Source: Cryptomeria japonica
Taxonomy: Eukaryota; Streptophyta; Pinopsida; Cupressales; Cupressaceae
Length of the DNA: 64,000 nucleotides
NCBI RefSeq assembly: GCF_030272615.1
Contig: NC_081413.1
Span: 601,896,709-601,960,708, forward strand
Direction: 5' to 3'
Shown here: positions 36,119-46,327 of the stretch, in pieces
How positions within the stretch are numbered: the first letter of the stretch is position 1
How the letters are laid out: each line of letters starts with the position of its first letter
The notes under the pieces: model-generated
Seen by the model: only the letters and a program-made list of their open reading frames with translations
The model's database searches: none
Told to the model about the DNA's origin: nothing
Program-made: the position numbers and the translations under genes

Positions 36119-36569
36119 TGTGAGATTTTGCCAAGATCAAGGGCACAATGAAAAGTATTAAAATAGACACAAAAGAATGACAAGAATAAACTGTATTCTC
36201 ATCAATATGAAAATGATCAACTGGATTCACCAATACAATGAATATAGGTCTGCTTATATAGGCAAGGCCATATGGATGTACGAGCACACAATTATGACAT
36301 GTGGCTCAATGAGAAACAAGGGTAGGTAAGAAATACTAGGGGTAGGTAGGAGAAATAATATAATATTCCACAAGAGGTGGATGACCCACCGAATGTGGAG
36401 TGTAACAGCAAAATAAGACCACAAAAGGTGGAATTTCTCCTATAAGCTCTATCCCTATGTGCACACTTCCCTAAGTGTCTCAAATCCAAACTACGAAGAG
36501 ATGCATTATCCTAAGTTAACTTAAGTAAAGTGTAATAACATCCATAATGAATATTTATTTACACCAACA
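36119..36569 (-). repeat. copia 3' LTR
   Basis: 451 bp, same boundaries as the 5' LTR; contains TATATAGG near its centre on the + strand. Confidence 0.92.
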
Positions 36570-36578
36570 CCCCCCCTT
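36570..36578 (-). other. copia polypurine tract
   Basis: On the - strand AAGGGGGGG lies directly before the 3' LTR; it primes second-strand DNA synthesis in LTR elements. Confidence 0.8.
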
Positions 36579-36849
36579 AAGTGCAACTTAGGGGAATGAA
36601 GACTCAAGTCAACAATGCAAGATGGGTCCCAACTACTAGGCCATGATAGGTACCCATGTACAATATGCAAATGCAAGAAAAACTATGCAATGCAATCTCT
36701 CACAAACGAAGAAAGGGAGAAAACCTAGTGGGAAAAAACTCCCCCCCAAAAGAGAGATGAAAGTACAAAAGACTCTCAAAGAAGAAGGACAAAACCTCAA
36801 AGAGGAAAAAGTCCCCCCCATAAGAGTGGAAGGAGAAGTCAATTGACCC

Positions 36850-38977
36850 CCCCTAATGACACATCCCGCACCCCCAAGAGAGCTCACAACTGCTGGAACT
36901 TGCTCTTAGTGAAAGGTTTGGTGAATATGTCAGCAACCTGCTCCGCTGTAGGACAATATTGCAGATCAATGACCTGCTCTTGAATGAGCTCTCAGATATA
37001 GTGCATATGAATCTCGATGTGTTTGGTCCGCTGGTGCTGGACCGGGTTCTTCGAGATTGCAATAGCACTCTGATTTTCACAATGTAGAACTGTTGGCTGT
37101 GGAGTGGTGAATCCAAACTCTGTGAGAATCTGCTGGAGCCAAATGGTCTCAGTTGTTGCGTTAACAGCACCTTGATAATCAGCCTTAGTCAAAGAGAGAG
37201 CAATAGCATGTTGCTTCTTGCTCTGCCAACAAATGGGGCCTGAACCAAGGTGAAAACTATAACCGGAAGTAGATTTACGATCATCAAGATCGCCAGCCCA
37301 ATCGGAGTCTGTATAACCAACCAAGCGAAGTCCTGTGCCTACTGAATAGTGAATCCCATAGTGATGTGTACCTTGGATGTAATGAAGGATGCGTTTGGTG
37401 GCTTTCCAATGCAGCTCATGTGGTTCCTGCATGAAGTGGGAAACCATGCCAACTGCAAATGAAATATCAGAGCGTGTATGGGTCAAGTAGATGAGACTAC
37501 CCACAAGCTGACGATACAAATTGGCATCAACTGGTGGAGAAGAACACTGAGCCTCAAGCTTGACTCCTGAAAGAAAGGGAGTCAAGGTAGGCTTACAATC
37601 AGCCATATGAAAGCGTACAAGTAGATCAAGAGCATACTTGGGCTGCGATAGTGTAATCCCAGAAGGTGACTGTGAAATCTCTATCCCAAGAAAGTAGTGC
37701 AAAAGACCCAAGTCAGTCATAGCAAATCTGTCATGCAAAGCAGATTTGACCCTGCTAATGATGGATGCAGTACTCCCTGTAATGATCAAGTCATCAACAT
37801 AGAGCACAAGTATCAAGTGAGAGTCATCCTGTCACAAAATATAGACATTCGGATTAGAATGACACCTGGTGAACCCTGCTGAGAGAAGAAAGGAATCCAT
37901 CTTAGCGTACCAAGCCATAGGGGCCTGCTTAAGGCCATAGAGAGATTTCCTTAGTCTGCAAACCAAGGAAGTATCCTGGATGAAACCCTGTGGCTGCTCC
38001 ATATAAATCTCCTCATCAAGATCACCATGAAGAAAAGCACTCTTCACATCCATCTGATGTACAACCCAACCATGAGTTGCAGCAATAGCAAGTGTCAAAT
38101 GAATGGAGTTCATCTTGGCTATGGGTGAAAAGGTCTTAGTATAGTCAACACCTGCAACCTGAGAGAAACCTTTCACAACAAGCTGAGCCTTATACTTATC
38201 CACACTACCATCCGCTGCAAACTTGGTCTGATAGATCCACTTACATCGAACCGTCTTTCTCCCCTTAGGGAGATGGACTAAATCCCATGTGTTGTTCCTC
38301 ATCAAGGAACTATACTCTTCTTCCATAGCTTGGTCCCACTCAGGAACCCCTGATGCTTCCCTAAATGTCTGTGGATCAGAAGCAGTAGAAATGAATGCAT
38401 GTGGTAGATCCTGATGCTGTGATCGAGTTCTCCGTGTATCTGAAGGATCCCCAACAAGAGAACCCACGGACTCAAGTGTCTGTTGAGCTCAACAAGGTCT
38501 AGGTGGAGGTGGAGATCGAGTCTCCTCAACTACAAGTGGACCCTGCAGAGGAGTTGAAGGAGTCTCATCATCTGAATCACTAACATCACTATCCACAATG
38601 GAGGAAGGTAGAGGAGGTAGAGAGGCTAAGCTAGGAGAGCTTTCCTCAAAGTGAACACTCCTCTCAATGAACACCTCATGTGTCTCAGGATCCATCAATC
38701 TATATGCCTTAACACCCTCAGGATATCCAACAAATATGCAAGGCCGACTCTGAGGTTCCAATGCCTTGCATTTCTGTGGAGGTATGCGAGCCCATGCTGG
38801 ACACCCAAAGACTCTAAAATGTCTCACAATCGGTTTCCTACCAGCCCAAGGCTCAAAAGGAGTAATACCTTGCAAAGCTTTGTGAGGAACCCGATTCTGG
38901 ATGTGTGTGGCACAACTGATAGCCTCTGCCCAAAAGGCGGGATCAAGAGAACGTGCATGTATCATACAACTAGCCAT
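36850..38977 (-). pseudogene. copia integrase end, reverse transcriptase and RNase H
   Basis: From 38977 down: integrase C-terminal part (MASCMIHARSLDPAFWAEAI, FRVFGCPAWARIPPQ), RT (EYSSLMRNNTWDLVHLP, QMDVKSAFLHGDLDEEIYM, SLYGLKQAPMAWYAKM and catalytic LYVDDLIITG at about 37790) and RNase H (GYTDSDWAGDLDDRKSTSGY, ENQSAIAISKNP, QRTKHIEI). TGA stops interrupt at 38489 (after PPPRPC), 37832 (after NVYIL) and 36992 (after IHMHYI); each fits a CGA Arg codon with C changed to T. After the last stop the frame still reads ELIQEQVIDLQYCPTAEQ. The RNase H site SxTKADYQG replaces the usual SSTEAEYxG. Confidence 0.9.
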
Positions 38978-39901
38978 TTCTTTGAGAGTTCTATTCTTCC
39001 GTTCTGCAACTCCATTCTGCTGTGGAGTTTATGCAATAGAATGCTAAAGATCGATTCCCTCAAATGTACAAAAATCCTTAAGTCTTTTGTTCACATATTC
39101 CCTTTCATTATCTGTGCAAAGAATCTTGACCACTTTCCCGGATTGCTTCTCCACACGAGTCTTGAAGTCCTGAAATCTATCAAATACTTCATTCTTATGA
39201 ATGAGAAAGTAGACCCAAGTGAAGTGGGAGTAGTCATCAATGAAGGTAAGGACATAGCAGGCCTTGCTAATTGAAGGTGCTGGAAATGGACCTACTACAT
39301 CACTATGAACAAGTTGAAGAACTTCCAAAGCTCTCCAAGCTTTCCCTTTATCAAACTTTTCCTCAGGATGCTTGCCCATGGAACAACTTGAACATACACC
39401 CTCTGAAAAACTGATTCGAGGTAGACCTGTGACCATGTCTTTAGTGCTAAGCTGCTGAAGATAGCAGTAGTTGAGGTGACCAAACCGCTCATGCCATAGC
39501 TTACTTTCCGAATTTGAATGAGTAAGCAAGGCCCTAGAAGGTGAACTTGGCACAAAGTGGGAGAATGAATAAAGCCTTGAGTTGTCATTGACTTGTCCCA
39601 CTGCTACCAAGGCATCATTATCAAGTTCCTTTACCACAACTGAATCTGGTGTAAACTCAACCTTTTTCCCATTCCCATAGTGAGTGATTTGGTAGATAGA
39701 GAGAAGGTTGGTAGACAAGTTAGGAACATAGAGAACATTCTCAAATGTTCCATCATCCATGTCAATTGAACCTTTCCCTTCAACCTCTACTTGTGTATCA
39801 TCACCTATGTAAATGTGAGGTACCTTAGATGGCTCCAATGAAGAAAACTACTCCTTTGTAGAACCCATGTGATATGAGGCACCCGAGTCAAGTATCCACT
39901 G
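38978..39901 (-). pseudogene. copia protease and integrase core
   Basis: Protease active site WILDSGASYHM at about 39890, bounded by TAG stops at 39902 and 39848. The integrase has the HHCC zinc part (WHERFGHLNY, CSSCSMGKH), first Asp in LVHSDVVGPF, second in CTDNEREYVN (normally TDNGGEY, both Gly lost) and the Glu in TPQQNGVAERKNRT. A TAG after EGIDL (39044) and a TAA four codons later cut the core. The catalytic D, D and E are still present, so inactivation is by stops. Confidence 0.88.
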
Positions 39902-40891
39902 CTATGAAGAACTTGTTGTAGCCACAAATGCTTGCACTTTTCCCTGAGACTGTGAGGAAGAGGAAGGAGATGAATCCTTCTTTGTGTAGGCGGATGGCAA
40001 GTTGATGTTGTTTTTCTTAAGAAGATTAGTTAACTCATCAACTTGCTTTGTGTGGCATCGATGCTCATCATGACCATACTTCTTGCAATATGCACAAGTT
40101 GGCTTATCCTTCTTAGGTGGTGTCCCCTTCTTGGAAGAGGATGAAAAATCGCCTTGTGATGGAGAGGATGATTGTCCTTTTTCCTGTTGTGGCTTAGACT
40201 TGGATTGCTTCTTCTTCTTGTTGGAATCTTTGCCTTGACTTCCTTGATTCCCTTGATTAGCCATCAAAGCCTTGGACTTTGAAGACTTGAGAAACCCCAT
40301 GTTCAACAACTTAGACCGTTCCAATATCAACATTTCTATGAAAGCATCAAATGAAGGCGTAACATAGGAACTCCCCACTGTCAAACGACAAGTTTGGAAG
40401 TTAGACACAAATGTTGCATATTCTAGTGCAAGCTTGTCCAACAAGTTGAATATCAACTGAGCATCCTTTTTGTCAATTCCACAATCCTTAAGCTTTGCTT
40501 TTAGCTCATTTGCTTTGGTGACATAATCTTGGATTGTATCAAAACTCTTGGGATCCAAGTTGGTGAGCTCATTGTCAATCTTATAACCTCTGATTTCATC
40601 AACTTGACCATACAATTTCTGAAACATATCCCAAGCATCTTTGATTGTAGTACACTTCTCAATATGAAAGATGAGGTCATCTGATACATACTTGCGCAAA
40701 GTTCCAAGAGCCATGCAATTCTTAGTGAGCCATTCTAACTGAGCATTAGGATCAGCCTTAGGATCAGGTGGTGCTACTATTGTTCCATCTATGTAATGCG
40801 TGAGACCTTTTTCCATTAATTTGCTCCACACTTTAATTTTCCATGATGCATAATTATGTGGAGTTAAAGGTGGAAATTTATGAGGACTCAT
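39902..40891 (-). CDS. copia gag (open, 329 codons)
   Basis: Capsid protein of the retrotransposon. I start it at ATG 40891 (MSPHKFPPLTPHNYASWKIK); the frame extends further upstream but without an ATG. UBN2-type gag core (NCMALGTLRKYVSDDLIFHI, DAWDMFQKLYG, ANELKAKLKDCGIDKKDA), then a lysine/serine-rich linker and a CCHC zinc knuckle CAYCKKYGHDEHRC. It ends at a TAG (39902) where the Gln codon before WILDSGAS would sit. As the only long undamaged frame of the element it could still make Gag if transcribed; I do not know whether it is. Confidence 0.8.
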   Translation of the reverse strand: MSPHKFPPLTPHNYASWKIKVWSKLMEKGLTHYIDGTIVAPPDPKADPNAQLEWLTKNCMALGTLRKYVSDDLIFHIEKCTTIKDAWDMFQKLYGQVDEIRGYKIDNELTNLDPKSFDTIQDYVTKANELKAKLKDCGIDKKDAQLIFNLLDKLALEYATFVSNFQTCRLTVGSSYVTPSFDAFIEMLILERSKLLNMGFLKSSKSKALMANQGNQGSQGKDSNKKKKQSKSKPQQEKGQSSSPSQGDFSSSSKKGTPPKKDKPTCAYCKKYGHDEHRCHTKQVDELTNLLKKNNINLPSAYTKKDSSPSSSSQSQGKVQAFVATTSSS

Positions 40892-41947
40892 TGCAACAAA
40901 AAATGAAAGAGAACAAAGAGAGGCACAATCACACAAGACACCCCCCCAAATTCACTCAATCAAAGAACCCCCCCAAAAGTGATGATTTGGCACTTTATAC
41001 TTAGTGCATATATAATGGGCCACTTGCAAAAAAATAGCAAAGTGGGCTTCTGATTTCAATTTTACAACTGCCTCAATAAAGCCAAAAGAGACTCAAACTA
41101 ATAATGCAAGAGATCTAAACTAAGATCCAAGCACTTTACAAGTACCTAATAGGCCAAATAAGACCAATATCTGAAAGTACAACTTCCACTCAAAATAACT
41201 AAAATTTGATCATAGATTATGAAAATAGACCAAAAAAAATGCACTTTCAAAAAAAATGGCACTTGAAAAGGAGGTCGTATGAGCTCAAACGAGGCCTTTG
41301 AAGTTGCAGAATTGAGGATTGGACAGGTACAACTAAGAGAATCCAAAAATTCTGAAACAACTATGCACCAAAACCAAAAAATAACCACACCACTGCAAAG
41401 AGCACGAAAAATTAGCCCAAATCAAAAAAAATTGCACCAAAAAACGAGCAAAATTGAGCAAGTTATGGGCCTCCAAAGTTGACCCAAAAATTCAAATTAC
41501 TCAATGGATAGGGGTCTAAAAATTTCCAAAGAAAATGTTGACTGGTGGCTGACTGGGTGCTGCTGACTGGACGTTGACTGTGCACTGCTGAGAGGGCAGA
41601 AGGTACAGATCCCAAAAATAATTTTCAATTTTTTTTTTTTTTTTTTTTTCAAATTTTTTTTTCAAACTGGAAAATTTTTTTCAGAAAAAATAATTTTTTT
41701 TTTTGTGAAAAAAATCTGAAAATTCCGTACCGTACTGTCCGAATTGGGCAGAAAATTTTCTCCACACCCAAAAATCGATTTTCGCCAAAATAGGTCGAAT
41801 TTATACTCGATTTTTATGGAAACAACCTCCTGGATGCAATGGTGAGGTCGAAAATGCTCCAAGATGCCTCCAAAAAGTGCAATTCCTTAGATCTGAAAAT
41901 AGAAGCCTTCCACGATGTCTCCAAAAACCAATCAATGAAGCCCCAAT

Positions 41948-41960
41948 GGCTCTGATACCA
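41948..41960 (-). other. copia primer-binding site
   Basis: On the - strand TGGTATCAGAGCC directly follows the CA end of the 5' LTR; complementary to initiator Met-tRNA. Confidence 0.92.
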
Positions 41961-42411
41961 TGTGAGATTTTGCCAAGATCAAGGGCACAATGAAAAGTAT
42001 TAAAATAGAGACAAAAGAATGACAAGAATAAACTGTATTCTCATCAATATGAAAATGATCAACTGGATTCACCAATACAATGAATATAGGCCTGCTTATA
42101 TAGGCAAGGCCATATGGATGTACGAGCACACAATTATGACATGTGGCTCAATGAGAAACAAGGGTAGGTAATAAATACTAGAGGTACGTAGGAGAAATAA
42201 TATAATATTCCACAAGAGGTGGATGACCCACCGAATGTGGAGTGTAACAATAAAATAAGACCACAAAAGGTGGAATTTCTACTACAAGCTCTATCCCTAT
42301 GTGCACACTTCCCTAAGTGTCTCAAATCCAAACTACGAAGAGATGCATTATCCTAAGTTAACTTAAGTAAAGTGTAATAATATCCATAATGAATATTTAT
42401 TTACACCAACA
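41961..42411 (-). repeat. copia 5' LTR
   Basis: 451 bp, about ten differences from the 3' LTR by eye. Confidence 0.92.
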
Positions 42412-42620
42412 GAAAAAATCTTTGGAATATATAATTTGATAATAGTGTAGAATGAATAAAACATATAGATCAAGTTTTTTCTAGGTGTCAAATTTCTTAA
42501 AATTTAATATTCAAACTACAAATTACGTCTTGTCCTACACAAGGAAAGAAAAAAATTAAAATACAACCAATATTTTATCTTCTAAATCTTCCCATCTCAA
42601 AAATTACAAACCTATCTACA
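42412..42620. repeat. dispersed repeat, copy 1 right part
   Basis: Continues the repeat interrupted by copia: AATCTTTGG, ATTTGATAATAGTGTA and CATATAGATCAAG match 51540-51740. Confidence 0.75.
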
Positions 42621-44160
42621 TTTTGTAACTTCGAATAATCATGGAATTTTTACCAACTTGACATGAAAGAAGCCCAAACACAAATTTTATAAATAGTGCT
42701 AAATAAGGATCAACGAATAGTATTGCGTGGAGAATACTTCAAATGATAAGATATCAGAAAGTTTATAATAGTATGGGAAAATAATGACAAAGTCATATTC
42801 TAATGTGATGAGATCATCCAATTGAATGTAAAAAATTAATGGTATAATACTCTTTGTGTTTCTTCCACCAATTTCAATTTGGTATCAAAGCACTCATACA
42901 TTCAAAGATCTCACAAATGCATTACTTGTTATCAATGAGTGTCATTTTATTTGTTGGCATACTATTATGATTTAAAAAAAATATTTATGACAATCTAATA
43001 TAGTTAGTAAGACTATAGTACATTTCTCATCTTATAATAAATTCTTTAAAATTAAAGATCCTTTATAAAGTTGAGAAAGAGTAGAATAAAACCCAAAATA
43101 TTTTGAAGAATATACGATGTTTAGTGTAAGATGCTTAGGCTTGCAAAGGCATAACCCTTTAATCATCATAGGTTTTACGCCCTTATTGCAAGTGTCATGT
43201 GTGATACATTTAATTGTTTATTTTTGTTTGTTCTTTCATGATTATTGTGGGTCATTTATTTATTTATATACATAGGAACCAAATGACACCCTATAACCTA
43301 CAATGTGCTGAGTAAAATTTTTAACATGCTTAGTAGCACTGATGCAACATGACCTTTAGTACCACATGGGAAAGGGGAGAATAGACCTTAAGACCTTGTG
43401 CCTACCATAGTAAGATCTTGCTAATTAATCTAGACCCCAACCCTTTGTGGATCCCTTATCTTGCATTAGAATCAATTTTGGTGTTTTTGTGAAGCTTGTT
43501 GCCTCTTTAGGTCTTGTTCCATATCTCAAATCACTTGTCTAGAAATAAGGGTAATTTGGAAAACAGCATGGGTTATTTTAAATCACCTTGGATATTTTGA
43601 CTAGAAATAGAGGTCAGAACACAGGTGAATTGGAGACAAGGAGCAGTTCTAATTTTTTTGGAATTTTTTTTCTAAATTTCTAAATGTTTCCTAGTGGACC
43701 TACCCTAAGTGCTTATCTTTTTTATTTGGTGAACTCTTAGTTCACTGTGATTATTTTTATGCTTTTTTTTTGTTGGGTGTGCTTGGTCAATCTCCAACAA
43801 GAATACAATGAGATACCGCATCTCTCTTGTGAACAATCACTCATGGTACATTCAAGAGGAGGTTTGCATATTGTGAATCTATTATAAGTATTTGATGTGG
43901 TCTAGGATGTGAGAAATATGAACTTTAAAATATGATTTAGTCTTTGTTATCCTTGTTCTCTACTTATCTTTATGATTTTAGTAAGAATTTTATTGACCAT
44001 GAGAAGCATTATGGTTGATAATCAATTTATAGTTAGTTGTGAGGAAGTTCTATCTCCTATATTTCTCATTACATATGTTGATGTTATTCCATGGCATTTT
44101 GATAATGGGCAAGTGCAAGGTAATGAGTCACAAATTTGCGGAAGTCCGTGCGTTGGAAAA
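42621..44160. other. non-coding stretch
   Basis: No gene recognised. TGGTATCAAAGC occurs once at 42880 on the + strand but without an LTR end before it. The rest is AT-rich. Confidence 0.4.
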
Positions 44161-44171
44161 TGCGCTCTTAT

Positions 44172-44440
44172 AAACGGGGGCCCGTTTTCAAAAAACGGGG
44201 GCCCGTTTTCAAAAAACGGGGGCCCGTTTGTGCTTCGGGCTCTCGAGCCGAAAGGTAACGGGGGTTCGAAGCAAAAAAAAATGGGCCCCCGTTTTGTTCT
44301 AAAATGGGGGCCCACTTTTAAACAAAACGGGCCCCCGTTTCTAAATGGCATTTTTCCTTTTTTTCCACAAGCCGTCCTTGTTTGAAAACGGGGGCCCATT
44401 TTGTGGAAGTTGATTCCACAACCCGCCACTTGGCTCGGGA
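44172..44440. repeat. GGGGGCCC minisatellite with inverted units
   Basis: Three 21-bp units start at 44172, 44193 and 44214 with AAACGGGGGCCCGTTT. Further right come reversed units (GGGCCCCCGTTTTG at 44283, AAACGGGCCCCCGTTT near 44326) and forward ones (ATGGGGGCCCA at 44304, AACGGGGGCCCA near 44388). Forward and reversed units can pair into a long GC hairpin. Beyond it, GTGGAAGTTGATTCCAC (44403-44419) is a small hairpin and GGGATTAGGC / GGGATAGGC / GGGATGGCC (44437-44468) a short direct repeat. Both strands are open across part of this block, which I take as a by-product of its composition. Confidence 0.8.
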
Positions 44441-44751
44441 TTAGGCCCGGGATAGGCCTGGGATGGCCACACCTGAGACATGGACCTGCAAATTCAAATC
44501 TCCATGAATGAAATCACAAATATGAACTTCAGAAATAGTTTACGCGCCTCTATTTAGAGAATTTTTATACGAAATTAAAACCCATTTTAGATTATACTGT
44601 CTAGATTCTAAATATGTAAATTTGTTTAAAAATTGCTTATTTTAACTATTTTTCATTTAATTTATACTAAATCGGGTCCATAAATTTGAAATATTAACTA
44701 ATTTTGTTAATTTAATAACTTTTTTATTTTAAAGGATTTTGGAAAAAAAAT

Positions 44752-45060
44752 CATATGTCATCAATCTACACAAAATTATTTTGTATTTAAAAAAAAAAAA
44801 AAATCAAAAAATGTTAAGTTTACATCAAATTATGTGGGTCGTACACGTCAAATTTTTAAAAAGATAATTACGGCCATTAAAAAATTAATTAAAAAAAAAA
44901 TATTAGAAAAAAAAATACAGAAAAATATGCTCATCAATCTTCAGTGTGTCACAAACCATTTCCCAAAACGGTTTGAGAAAATAGTTTTAATTGTGTCAAA
45001 AAGTGTGGGTCGTACACATGCATGGTATGGTCCTGAAATAGGCATTTTTAAAACATAGTT
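44752..45060. repeat. diverged ~171-bp tandem duplication
   Basis: GTGGGTCGTACAC occurs at 44834 and 45005, and CTCATCAATCT or GTCATCAATCT about 80 bp before each. The sequence between is diverged. Confidence 0.6.
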
Positions 45061-45347
45061 TTCAGAACTCCATTTAAAAAGTTATTTTTTGTTATGTGGG
45101 TATTAAAATAAATTATATATTTGGAAAGTACACTCAGAGGGCTATCTTTTATAATAATGACTTTTTCCAAGATTCAATCTCTAAGTGTTTCAAAATTTAA
45201 GCTCAAATGAGACAAAATCTGAAAATCAAGGAAAACACTTCCACTTTTTGGCCAAAAAGTGGACTCATCTTCTTACACTGACCCTAATTATTTTTCTTGT
45301 TTTATTTTGTGTTGTCATGCATTGACCAAGTATTATCATGTACTTAG

Positions 45348-45899
45348 TGTTGAAATAGTAGCTAGCTCGGATACCTATCTATTGTATTTTAATATTGTTA
45401 ATGACAATTAAAATACACATGTATTATCTATTATGTAAATCGAACTTAGGGCTGGGCCCAAATACATGTAACTTGTAATTATGTCTTGCTTGGGCAAGAC
45501 CTATATATAATGTAACTTGTGGATAGGACAGGCCCTATAAATGTAACTTGTAATTTGGTCTGACCCTAATTGGGTGATGTAACTTGTGGTCCTATATTGG
45601 ATGTAACTTGTAGATAAGGTAGGCCCAATATGTATTTTGAGTGATTATGTAATTGGGCTGGGCCCAAACTCATGTAGCGTGTGATAGAGGCAATCAAGCA
45701 ATAATGTATTGATAGGTCAAGACCTATTTGGATAATATACATAATATTATTATTAAATTAACAAGGCAGGCTGACTTGAGACTTGACACCACAAGTCAAG
45801 TATATAAGCAAGTCATTTGTATGACATAATGAATCAATAACATACAAGGCGAATCATTCTTAAGGCTGTCAACACATGTAATCTGGTCTCCAACATTTG

Positions 45900-45952
<53 letters not shown>

Positions 45953-46322
45953 CGAACTTGCTCCTCATCCATTGTGTGAAGGTTGGCTATTAGGTGATGC
46001 TATCAAGATCTTGTGAAGCTAATGAAGACTGGCCTTGAGCGAATTTGATGCTGATGATAAGGGCTGCAATCTCCATTATCATATAAAGAGGAATTTAGAT
46101 ATACTATCTTGTTGGTTGAACAACAATTTGAGATAAGCACACTTGCCTTGTAATTGCCTACATTTAAGATAATACATATTGTACTTTGTGGTTGGGTTTT
46201 TCACCTCCAAGAGGGAGGTTTTCCTAGGGTATTGGTGTGTCTTGTTTTGTGTTTTTATTGTTGTTACTGTTATGTTGTAACCTGATTATTTAAGATTAAC
46301 ATCTGATGGCTTAAAATTAACA
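45348..46322 (+). mobile_element. probable solo copia-type LTR (975 bp)
   Basis: Starts TGTTGAAATAG and ends AAATTAACA. CTTAG lies directly before (45343-45347) and directly after (46323-46327), a perfect 5-bp target duplication. Inside are five copies of ATGTAACTTGT (45465-45615), TATATAAG at 45801 and a long CT run (45904-45949). The orientation (+) follows the TATA position in the second half. Confidence 0.75.
45904..45949. repeat. (TC)n microsatellite, ~46 bp
   Basis: Uninterrupted TC run after the TATA-like sequence of the solo LTR; likely in its transcribed leader. Confidence 0.95.
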
Positions 46323-46327
46323 CTTAG

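Larger units (their letters stand above)
36119..42411 (-). mobile_element. complete Ty1/copia retrotransposon, coding decayed
   Basis: 6293-bp element on the - strand with two 451-bp LTRs, TGTTGG...CTCACA, a perfect target duplication GAAAA (36114-36118 and 42412-42416), an initiator Met-tRNA primer site and a G-run polypurine tract. Gag, protease, integrase, reverse transcriptase and RNase H are in the copia order (integrase before RT). I count about seven premature stops. The LTRs differ at about ten positions by eye, so insertion is fairly recent relative to the other elements here. The ~1-kb leader between primer site and gag is T-rich on the + strand (near 41625-41700). Confidence 0.93.

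Noticed and set aside
42880-42891. TGGTATCAAAGC resembling a retrotransposon primer site on the + strand
   Set aside because: No LTR end precedes it and no gag follows; a 12-base match alone can be chance.
44022-44429. Overlapping open frames of ~135 codons on both strands with repeated NGGPFSKNGGPF
   Set aside because: They follow the GGGGGCCC minisatellite, are open on both strands, and resemble no protein family; composition explains them.
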